A stretch of 64,000 nt of DNA, taken from Alistipes sp. GTDB taxonomy: Bacteria; Bacteroidota; Bacteroidia; Bacteroidales; Rikenellaceae. Where the stretch lies: the NCBI GenBank assembly GCA_017935185.1, contig JAGBIC010000032.1, forward strand, positions 1 through 64,000, given 5' to 3'. This document shows, piece by piece, positions 43,560 through 51,617 of this stretch (position 1 is its first letter; each line of letters opens with the position of its first letter). The notes beneath the pieces were generated by a model. It was given only the letters and a program-made list of their open reading frames with translations. It was not told where the DNA came from and did not search any database. The position numbers were made by a program, and so were the translations under genes.

Positions 43560-44477
43560 CTATTTGGCCGGTGCGTAGTTATATCTGTAAGAAGGCGATT
43601 TGTCGGTAGGGAAGTCCTTGGGGACAGGTTGTTTAACTTTTCCTGTGGCTGCCCATTCGGCTCCTCGGAGTAGAAGTGTCTGAAATCCTGCGCATTGCAT
43701 TGCTGGATTATTCTCTGCTGTTGGCCCTGCGTGTCCAAGCATGATGTGGAAAATGCGGGCCTTGCCATAATCAACAGTAAATACCAAAGGCTCCTCGCGG
43801 CCGGAACCGCCTGTCTGCTTATCGGCAAAACCTGTGTAGAGCAAATCTTTGATGTTGGCAGGGCCTCTCATACGGTCGTACATTTCATCTTTGGCGTGTA
43901 TCCAATTGTCGGGCAAGCCTTTGACGATAGGGTGCTTCTTGTCACGGCAGTGCATTGGGTACTCGCGCTGTGCGCCATGTGACCCACCCGGGCCGGCCGA
44001 GTTGTCGAGTACGGGAACTCCGTCCTTCAGGTAGTAGTAGGGCCCCGACTTCTCGTTGCGACCCTCCCAGCCACCGAGGGCGATTATCTTGTTGAACTCC
44101 TCCCAGCCCGAAAAGGCATTGTCGGCAGCGTGGTATACAACCACACCTCCGCCACCCTGCACATAATCCAAGAATGCCTGATCAGTCTCGGCGGGCCAAC
44201 GGTCGCCATTGTAGTCAAGCACCACAACGTCGTAGGCTGCAAAGTCGGGTTTGAAGCTGCTCATGTCGCCTCGTGCCGGTGCGGTGAGGACAATGTCGGC
44301 CTCAAAGAGTCCCGATTGATTGAGGATAAGTTGCAGAACCTTGTGACTGACTTGCCAATTGTGGTTATTCTGACCTGAAACAATCAAAGCCTTGATGGGT
44401 TTGCTTTTTGCATTTACGCATGCGCAACCGAGCATTACTACCGATACTAGCAGCAAGTATTTTAACAACTTTTTCAT
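43560..44477 (-). CDS. Exported ThuA-like protein
   Basis: A 305-residue exported protein (signal MKKLLKYLLLVSVVMLGCAC, probably a lipoprotein) with a class I glutamine-amidotransferase-like fold of the ThuA family: IKALIVSGQNNHNWQVSH, YDVVVLDYNGDRWP, YVQGGGGVVVYHAADNAFSG and KARIFHIMLGHAGPTAEN. ThuA domains occur in sugar-utilisation loci and are thought to act on carbohydrates; no specific reaction is established for this form. It is convergent with tatA (20 bp apart). Confidence 0.87.
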   Translation of the reverse strand: MKKLLKYLLLVSVVMLGCACVNAKSKPIKALIVSGQNNHNWQVSHKVLQLILNQSGLFEADIVLTAPARGDMSSFKPDFAAYDVVVLDYNGDRWPAETDQAFLDYVQGGGGVVVYHAADNAFSGWEEFNKIIALGGWEGRNEKSGPYYYLKDGVPVLDNSAGPGGSHGAQREYPMHCRDKKHPIVKGLPDNWIHAKDEMYDRMRGPANIKDLLYTGFADKQTGGSGREEPLVFTVDYGKARIFHIMLGHAGPTAENNPAMQCAGFQTLLLRGAEWAATGKVKQPVPKDFPTDKSPSYRYNYAPAK

Positions 44478-44508
44478 AATTTTATTGTTTACATTATCTT
44501 TTCCTATC

Positions 44509-44516
44509 CAAAGATA
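44509..44516 (-). promoter_or_regulatory. -7 element for the ThuA-like gene
   Basis: Minus-strand TATCTTTG, 31 bp before the start at 44477. No clear -33 match. Confidence 0.55.
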
Positions 44517-44566
44517 GTGATTTTATTGTGAATATGGTGCTGCTGATATTATTTTACAGGTGAAAA

Positions 44567-44605
44567 TAAAAAAAACTGCCGAACTTTGATGGTCCGGCAG
44601 TTTTT
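44567..44605 (-). terminator. Terminator of groSL
   Basis: Stem AAAACTGCCG/CGGCAGTTTT with a 13-base loop and a long T-run on the minus strand, 20 bp after the groL stop. Confidence 0.9.
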
Positions 44606-44624
44606 AGCGTATAATCTAGTTCAA

Positions 44625-46265
<1,641 letters not shown>

Positions 46266-46290
46266 TTAATTGTTAACCATTGAAATGAAA

Positions 46291-46563
46291 TTATCCGAGG
46301 ATAGCCATAATGTCGGCCTGCTTCATGATCAGGTAGTCAGTGCCGTCTACGTTAATCTCGGTGCCTGAATATTTGCCATAAAGAACGGTGTCACCCTCCT
46401 TTACCTCCATGGTAACCTCTGCGGTACCGGGGCCAACGGCTACTACTTTACCCATCAAGGGCTTCTCTTTTGCTGTGTCGGGAATGAACAGACCTCCAGC
46501 GGTCTTCTCTTCTGCCGGATTGGGCAATACCAATACGCGGTCTGAAAGCGGTTTGATTGTCAT
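46291..46563 (-). CDS. groS: Co-chaperonin GroES
   Basis: The 90-residue lid of the GroEL chamber. [20 protein letters not shown], the mobile loop [26 protein letters not shown] and [14 protein letters not shown] are all in family order. First gene of the groSL operon. Upstream there is no nearby TAnnTTTG element; instead there is a sigma-54-type box and several inverted repeats. Confidence 0.97.
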   Translation of the reverse strand: MTIKPLSDRVLVLPNPAEEKTAGGLFIPDTAKEKPLMGKVVAVGPGTAEVTMEVKEGDTVLYGKYSGTEINVDGTDYLIMKQADIMAILG

Positions 46564-46630
46564 AAGTTTTTATGTTTTAAGTTTAAAATTGTTTGCACTA
46601 TTAGTCGCTCGTTGCGACGTAGTAAATATG

Positions 46631-46646
46631 AGCAACAGGTGTGCCA
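46631..46646 (-). promoter_or_regulatory. Sigma-54-type promoter of groSL
   Basis: On the minus strand the sequence is TGGCACACCTGTTGCT, an exact match to the sigma-54 form TGGCAC-N5-TTGCW with correct -24/-12 spacing. Transcription would start near 46620, about 55 nt before the groS ATG. A second TGGCAC at 46677-46682 lacks a -12 box. The match is seen in sequence; use by RpoN is inferred. Confidence 0.6.
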
Positions 46647-46660
46647 AACATGGTTTGGCA
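46642..46660. promoter_or_regulatory. Inverted repeat overlapping the groSL -24 box
   Basis: TGCCAAACATGGTTTGGCA: perfect 8-bp arms, 3-bp centre. Further TGCCA/TGGCA half-sites at 46656-46660, 46669-46673 and 46678-46682 form an array upstream of groS, compatible with a repressor or activator binding cooperatively. Confidence 0.6.
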
Positions 46661-46690
46661 TATAATTCTGCCATAAGTGCCAAGCATGAG

Positions 46691-46723
46691 TGACAAAATG
46701 TCATAATAATATTATTTTTGTCA
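46691..46723. promoter_or_regulatory. AT-rich inverted repeat upstream of groSL
   Basis: Arms TGACAAAA (46691-46698) and TTTTGTCA (46716-46723) flank the palindrome AATAATATTATT. Located 50-90 bp upstream of the sigma-54-type box, a typical distance for an activator site; alternatively it serves the divergent heparinase-like gene. Confidence 0.5.
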
Positions 46724-46773
46724 TCAGTGGCATTTATTGCCCATTCAAAGTGCGAAGTTTGCAAAATTATTTT

Positions 46774-46781
46774 TAATTTTG
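46774..46781 (+). promoter_or_regulatory. -7 element for the heparinase II/III-like gene
   Basis: TAATTTTG, 30 bp before the start at 46812; no clear -33 element. An overlapping minus-strand TAATTTTG (46762-46769) could be a distant alternative promoter for groSL. Confidence 0.5.
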
Positions 46782-46811
46782 AAGACAAAACCGAATTTTT
46801 AATCAAATAAT

Positions 46812-48677
46812 ATGAAAAAATTCCTAATAACAATCGCGTTTATAGTTACTTCGGCGTTTGCGCCAGCCTTCTGTCAGAGCTTGGACTACGATAAACTTGC
46901 GCCGCACCCGCGTCTGCTTTTGCGCTCGGGAGATATCGAGGCAATGAAAAAATTCTGTCAAGAGTCGGCTAACGCACGCAAGGTACACGATAAAATTATT
47001 GCTGATGCCGAGTCATTTTTGTTGAAAGAGCCTGTTGTGTTCCAGAAGGATGAGAGCAATAAACGAATCTTGTTGGTTTCACGCGAGGCCTTGAAACGTA
47101 TTTTTTATCTGTCGTATGCATATAAGATGACCGATGATAATCGATATGCAGCCCGTGCCGAAAAGGAGATGCTTGCCGTGAGCGATTTTCATTCTTGGAA
47201 TCCATCGCACTTTTTGGATGTGGGTGAGATGACTATGGCTTTGGCCATTGGCTATGATTGGCTTTATGATTATCTGTCGCGCCATTCGCGTAGTATTATC
47301 GGTACTGCTATCTACGAAAAGGGCTTAAAAGCGCAGGAGAATGAGAAACATGCGTGGTTCTATACTGCCTCAAATAATTGGAATCAGGTGTGTAATGCGG
47401 GTATGATATATGGCGCTTTGGCAACCATGGAGCGTTCACCCGAGTATAATAAGGCTCTTATTGCAAAGTGTCTTGAGTCTAATCCGATAGCCCAAAAATG
47501 TTATGACCCCGATGGTGCATACCCCGAGGGTTATGGCTATTGGGATTATGGAACCGGCTTTGAGGTGATGCTTGTGGCGGCGTTGCAGTCGGCTTTGGGT
47601 ACAGATGCGGGAATCGCCTCACAGGAGAGTTTTATGCGTTCAGCCGAGTTTATGACTTATATGGAGGCTCCCACGGGCAAAAACTATAATTATGCCGATT
47701 CGGGCTCGGGCGTGCATTGTACTCCTTCGAAGTATTGGTTTGCGCGTCAGCGCGGCGATGCTTCGTTGGTAGTAACCGACGAGATGCATATTGCAGGCGG
47801 TAAGCTGCCTAACGACAGATTGTTGCCTATATATATGATTTTTGGCTCAGCGCTCGATTTCAAGAGTAACATTCTTCCTAAGAATAAGGTGTGGGTCGGT
47901 GCAGGCGAGGTGCCTCTCTATATATATCGTTCGGGTTGGCAGTCAAATGAGGATACCTACTTTGCCATCAAGGGTGGTCACGCATATACCAATCACGCGC
48001 ATATGGATGCTGGCTCGTTTATCTATGAGTGGAGCGGTGTTCGCTGGAGTGTTGATTTGGGCTCACATTCATATTCGATTCTTGAGAAGGAGGGTATAGA
48101 TTTGTGGAATCGCAAGCAGAATAGTGAACGCTGGACCGTGTTCCGCTTAGGCCAACATTCTCATGGCGTGCTGACGTTTAATGAGCGACCTCATAATGTT
48201 GAAGGTATAGCCACTATTGTTGATTCACATAGCTCGGCCCGCGAGAAGTGGGTTGAACTGGATCTGACCCCCACATTTAAGGGTCAGGTTGTGGAGGTTA
48301 GGCGTCGTGCCGAATTGGATAAAAACGACTATTTGACTATCACCGACCATGTTGTAGTCGGTGATACCGCTACCAATGCCGAGTGGAAAATCGCCACCAA
48401 TGCCGAGGCCGAGATCGTAACACCCACCATGATAAAACTCGAGCAGGATGGCAAAACAATCTATTTGAAGTTGAAGACAAAGGCCTCTGGTGAAGCGAAG
48501 ATATGGCCTGAACACAAATATTATGATTTTGAGTCGCGAGATAATAATCTGCGCCGTGTGGGATTTGTTGTGCAGCTCAAGGCCGGCCAAACAGTGGATA
48601 TTGAGGTTAGTTTTTCGCCTAACAAAAGCAAGGGACTTACATTGCCCAAGTTGAACTTAGGTAAACGCAATAAATAA
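46812..48677 (+). CDS. Exported heparinase II/III-family polysaccharide lyase
   Basis: A 621-residue exported protein (signal MKKFLITIAFIVTSAFAPAF). The N-terminal (alpha/alpha) toroid spans about 30-330 (ASNNWNQVCNAGMIYGALAT, DPDGAYPEGYGYWDYGTGF) and the C-terminal part is a beta-sandwich. KGGHAYTNHAHMDAGSFIYE (about residues 384-405) is the heparinase II/III signature with the catalytic His cluster. Such lyases cleave uronic-acid polysaccharides by beta-elimination; heparan sulfate is one possibility, and other uronides are equally plausible. The product type suits the GH88 enzyme 5 kb upstream. Confidence 0.87.
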   Translation: MKKFLITIAFIVTSAFAPAFCQSLDYDKLAPHPRLLLRSGDIEAMKKFCQESANARKVHDKIIADAESFLLKEPVVFQKDESNKRILLVSREALKRIFYLSYAYKMTDDNRYAARAEKEMLAVSDFHSWNPSHFLDVGEMTMALAIGYDWLYDYLSRHSRSIIGTAIYEKGLKAQENEKHAWFYTASNNWNQVCNAGMIYGALATMERSPEYNKALIAKCLESNPIAQKCYDPDGAYPEGYGYWDYGTGFEVMLVAALQSALGTDAGIASQESFMRSAEFMTYMEAPTGKNYNYADSGSGVHCTPSKYWFARQRGDASLVVTDEMHIAGGKLPNDRLLPIYMIFGSALDFKSNILPKNKVWVGAGEVPLYIYRSGWQSNEDTYFAIKGGHAYTNHAHMDAGSFIYEWSGVRWSVDLGSHSYSILEKEGIDLWNRKQNSERWTVFRLGQHSHGVLTFNERPHNVEGIATIVDSHSSAREKWVELDLTPTFKGQVVEVRRRAELDKNDYLTITDHVVVGDTATNAEWKIATNAEAEIVTPTMIKLEQDGKTIYLKLKTKASGEAKIWPEHKYYDFESRDNNLRRVGFVVQLKAGQTVDIEVSFSPNKSKGLTLPKLNLGKRNK

Positions 48678-48694
48678 TATCTGGAGATTACGAT

Positions 48695-48729
48695 AGCTCC
48701 CTTGGCGTATGGCTGGGGGAGTTTTTTTT
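48695..48729 (+). terminator. Terminator of the heparinase II/III-like gene
   Basis: GCTCCC pairs with GGGAGT around a 15-base loop, followed by eight T. Confidence 0.7.
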
Positions 48730-48790
48730 GTGTTGCAAATCTTCTTGAGAGAGCTATTGCCTATTTTTTTGTAAGATTTTTGACGTTTTA

Positions 48791-48822
48791 TTTGGAAAAA
48801 ATAATGAAACCATCTATATTTG
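48791..48822 (+). promoter_or_regulatory. Promoter of tRNA-His
   Basis: TTTG at 48791-48794 and TATATTTG at 48815-48822 with 20 bp between; the mature tRNA starts 30 bp downstream. Confidence 0.75.
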
Positions 48823-48851
48823 CACACCGATTCGAGGAATTGAGTCGATAT

Positions 48852-48929
48852 GGTGGATGTAGCTCAGTCGGTTAGAGTGACGGATTGTGGTTCCGAAGGT
48901 CGTGGGTTCGAATCCCATCTTCCACCCCA
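48852..48929 (+). tRNA. tRNA-His (anticodon GTG), probable integration target
   Basis: The extra G at position -1 (48852) opposite C73 is the hallmark of tRNA-His. The loop TTGTGGT gives anticodon GTG, the T-arm is GTGGGTTCGAATCCCAT, and CCA is encoded. Two non-pairs are visible: A27-A43 at the top of the anticodon stem and T6-T67 in the acceptor stem. An integrase gene lies 133 bp downstream in the same direction, so the 3' half of this gene is probably the attachment site of the element. Confidence 0.92.
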
Positions 48930-48954
48930 GAAACAACGTAAAGTACTGAAAATG

Positions 48955-48987
48955 AGGGTTATCACAACAATGATAACCCTTTTTTTG
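48955..48987 (+). terminator. Terminator after tRNA-His
   Basis: AGGGTTATCA/TGATAACCCT with a 6-base loop and seven T, between the tRNA and the integrase gene. It insulates the integrase from tRNA transcription. Confidence 0.9.
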
Positions 48988-48995
48988 TGTCCGTA

Positions 48996-49062
48996 TTTGT
49001 AGCCCAAATGCTGCAAGGGCCAAAATGGGCTACAAAATTGTTTAATTTTAACGTTTTGTAGC
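48996..49062. repeat. Inverted repeat plus third half-site before the integrase gene
   Basis: TTTGTAGCCCA (48996-49006) and TGGGCTACAAA (49026-49036) are perfect 11-bp inverted copies. A third TTTGTAGC lies at 49055-49062, abutting the integrase ATG. Placement between the tRNA end and the integrase suggests integrase arm sites or an autoregulatory operator. Confidence 0.7.
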
Positions 49063-50208
49063 ATGCAAAGAACCACATTCTCAATCACTTACTACTGCCG
49101 TGATAGTAAGAAAAACAAGCAAGGACAAGCCCCTCTTGAGATGTGTATAAACATCAATCAAGAAAGACTCTTTGTCAATCTTCCAACAAAACTTTCACCT
49201 AAGGTCTTTCGTAAACGTAGAAAACCTGTTGAAATTGAAGAGTTATTGACTCAGTACAGAGTTAAAGTAAGCGAAATAATAACACAGTTGATGAACGAAG
49301 GTGTCCCTATTACTGCAAATTGTATTAGGGAATACATGAGGACTGGCGGGACCAAAAGTATTACCATTGAAATGTTATGCGTGGAATATTTGGGTATTAT
49401 CAAGAAAAGAGTTGGCAAAACTATGACACTCCAGGTATATAAGAAGTATGAGTTGGTTAGGGACTTTCTGTTTGAGGTACTGTCGCCCAATAAAGAACTG
49501 TGTGCTATCGTAAATGCTGACATGGTTAAAATATACGATATTCTAAAGGAGCGATTTATGCCATCAACTTCAGCGGGGTACATGGTTAAGGTTAAAACCT
49601 TCTTTAACTATGCCATAGATAATAACTGGATGAAGATAAATCCATTCAATGGCATCAAGATAGATAAGGGAATACCAGAGGTTAAATATCTGTCAGCTGA
49701 TGATATGGAAAATATTAAAAGGCTTGATTTGACAGATTACGAAAGATTGGAAAGAGTTAGAGATTTATTGCTTTTTCAGGCCTCTGTAGGTACTGCGTAT
49801 TGTGATTTGGTTAATTTTAGTGTAGAAAAAATCGTCAAAGTGGGAGATGTTTACGTTTATAGCGATAAGCGTCAAAAGACTGGAATAAAGTTTTCTGCGG
49901 TTATCCTACCTATGGGATTAAAGATACTTGATAAGTACCATGGGAAATTACCTATCATATCTAATCAAAAATATAACAGCTACCTTAAGGAGATACAAAG
50001 ATTGGCTGGCATAGATACGGTAATTACTTCACATCTCTTAAGAAAAACCTATGCTCATACCTTGCTTAATAATGGAGTGAACATATCTGTGGTGGCTAAA
50101 TGCCTTGGTCATACGAATACCATCATTACTCAAAAGACCTATGCTCGACCAACAGACCTTTTTGTGGCGAATGAAGTTAGTAAGATGATTAAGCTATTTG
50201 AATTGTAA
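49063..50208 (+). CDS. Tyrosine recombinase/integrase of the element
   Basis: A 381-residue integrase with the Bacteroidota layout. The N-terminal arm-binding domain (about 1-90) starts MQRTTFSITYYCRDSKKNKQ, the SAM-like core-binding domain covers about 100-195, and the catalytic domain about 205-375. In the catalytic domain the box usually containing Arg I reads VGTAYCDLVNF without Arg. The Lys is in KRQKTG, HxxR is SHLLRK (H324, R327), the second His is H350 (CLGHTN) and the nucleophile is Y360 (KTYARP). Missing Arg I also occurs in CTnDOT-type integrases, so it does not imply inactivity. Next to tRNA-His it presumably catalyses insertion and excision there. Confidence 0.92.
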   Translation: MQRTTFSITYYCRDSKKNKQGQAPLEMCININQERLFVNLPTKLSPKVFRKRRKPVEIEELLTQYRVKVSEIITQLMNEGVPITANCIREYMRTGGTKSITIEMLCVEYLGIIKKRVGKTMTLQVYKKYELVRDFLFEVLSPNKELCAIVNADMVKIYDILKERFMPSTSAGYMVKVKTFFNYAIDNNWMKINPFNGIKIDKGIPEVKYLSADDMENIKRLDLTDYERLERVRDLLLFQASVGTAYCDLVNFSVEKIVKVGDVYVYSDKRQKTGIKFSAVILPMGLKILDKYHGKLPIISNQKYNSYLKEIQRLAGIDTVITSHLLRKTYAHTLLNNGVNISVVAKCLGHTNTIITQKTYARPTDLFVANEVSKMIKLFEL

Positions 50209-50230
50209 TATGTCGTGAAATCACAAAAAA

Positions 50231-50271
50231 ATGGGTACAACCCCTATTGATTAGATGGAGATTGTACCCAT
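50231..50271. terminator. Hairpin between convergent integrase and Rad52-like genes
   Basis: Perfect 10-bp arms ATGGGTACAA/TTGTACCCAT with a 21-base loop, between two convergent stops; no strong T-run. Confidence 0.6.
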
Positions 50272-50277
50272 AAAAAC

Positions 50278-51159
50278 TTAAGCAGCTCGCTTTTCATTCC
50301 ATTTGATGTAAAGCTGCTCCACATTCATTTGACCTTTCCAGCTTCCAGCTTCAATTCGGCCTTTGTAGTAGTTGTAGAACTGTTTCATCCTGTTGGTCTT
50401 GTCGGTTTGTGCTTCATACCAATCATTAAGTACATTCAATTGAATGGAATGTGGTGATGATTGAGATGGAGACTGAGATGGAGATACTGGTGTAGCTGAA
50501 GGTTTGGGTAATTCAACAACATTTCTCTCAGAATCATCATGCCACATCAAATCTTCATCAAGTTGATTATCTGCGTCATCCACCTGCTTGACACTCTTTG
50601 CAGGGGTGGGTTCTCCCCACTTGAAACGCTCGTGTCCCCACTTGTCAATGATTGTAAGACTCGTGATAACTCCGTTATCAACAGACATCTCCTTAACCTT
50701 GAAGGATTGGCACAACTTACCGTTGAACATGTCTTTGTCAGTCAATTGAACAACAATCTTAGGAGCAGTATAGAGTTCTCGACCAATACCCCAAGAGACG
50801 GCAGCTCTCTTAAAGGCATCAGATGCGAGTCCCTTATCAGCCTCGATATTACTCTCAGAGCCAGTGTCTGATTTCCATAACCATTCACCAGTTGTAGGGC
50901 TACGAATACCTATCTTGCACATTAACAGTCCTTTGGCCTCATAATACTCTTTTTGCCAGCCCAGAGTACCAAGGGTCTCATCAAGGATGTTCATGCCACA
51001 TCGTGCATCTTGGTAGAGTAGCAATGTAGTCTTACCATTACGAGCTTCTGCTGGACGCACCTCAACCTCATCAGCTCTAAGACTTCTAAATGAAAGGGGA
51101 GTGTGTATCATTTCAACTCCCGAGGGGTTCATACCCTCTAGATTCTCTATATGATTCAT
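50278..51159 (-). CDS. Rad52/DdrA-like single-strand annealing protein (probable)
   Basis: A 293-residue protein. Residues about 25-160 resemble the Rad52/DdrA annealing domain: DARCGMNILDETLGTLGWQK, ESNIEADKGLASDAFKRAAV and SWGIGRELYTAP, the last resembling the conserved RAAxxFGLGRxLY-type segment. Residues 175-245 form a low-complexity linker rich in Ser, Pro and Gln, and the last 45 residues may bind a partner such as SSB. Such proteins promote annealing during phage or element recombination and replication. It is the last gene of the minus-strand replication operon, 20 bp after the small protein gene. The family call is by pattern, not search. Confidence 0.6.
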   Translation of the reverse strand: MNHIENLEGMNPSGVEMIHTPLSFRSLRADEVEVRPAEARNGKTTLLLYQDARCGMNILDETLGTLGWQKEYYEAKGLLMCKIGIRSPTTGEWLWKSDTGSESNIEADKGLASDAFKRAAVSWGIGRELYTAPKIVVQLTDKDMFNGKLCQSFKVKEMSVDNGVITSLTIIDKWGHERFKWGEPTPAKSVKQVDDADNQLDEDLMWHDDSERNVVELPKPSATPVSPSQSPSQSSPHSIQLNVLNDWYEAQTDKTNRMKQFYNYYKGRIEAGSWKGQMNVEQLYIKWNEKRAA

Positions 51160-51179
51160 ACTATATTAGATTAACCTTA

Positions 51180-51545
51180 TTATTTATTTATTAATACGCT
51201 ATCGTACATTATCCACATTTCCTCTATGCTTTTAGCAGTATCCATGACGACATCGACTTTATCCATATCAGGCTTGTCGCCTTCAAGATATATTATTACT
51301 TCTACTTCTCCCGTGCGGCAAAATGTAATTTGATTGCCGTAAAACTGGATTTCAATACGGTCATCATTGGCTTTTACCTTGAAATTGTCATCGTCCAACT
51401 CATAGTAAGTGGTGTAGTTGGTTGTCATTGCCAAATACTCTTTGACATTCTGCTCAAACTTCTTTATCAGGATTGCCTTCTGTGCATTTACGGTTGCCAC
51501 CTCCATATTTTGATTCATATGAATAACAGCAGTTGACCTATACAC
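51180..51545 (-). CDS. Small element protein, unknown
   Basis: A 121-residue protein with no recognised family. The alternative start at 51518 (MNQNMEVATVNAQKAILIKK) would remove nine residues. Predicted layout: N-terminal helix (QKAILIKKFEQNVKEYLAMT), a beta-rich middle (NFKVKANDDRIEIQFYGNQI, EVEVIIYLEG) and a C-terminal acidic helix. It has no signal or membrane segment. It lies between the primase-helicase and Rad52-like genes, so a role in element replication is plausible but not shown. Confidence 0.65.
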   Translation of the reverse strand: MYRSTAVIHMNQNMEVATVNAQKAILIKKFEQNVKEYLAMTTNYTTYYELDDDNFKVKANDDRIEIQFYGNQITFCRTGEVEVIIYLEGDKPDMDKVDVVMDTAKSIEEMWIMYDSVLINK

Positions 51546-51617
51546 CGCAAGGTTCTAAGATTGTAAATTGGGTACAACTGGGTTTGAAGACCGTTTCCCC
51601 TTGCCGTCTTGTGATTG

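Noticed and set aside
48814-49023. Minus-strand 69-codon ORF containing GFEPTTFGTTIRHSN-like sequence
   Set aside because: It is the reverse complement of tRNA-His and its flanks; this translated tRNA pattern is a frequent false protein in databases.
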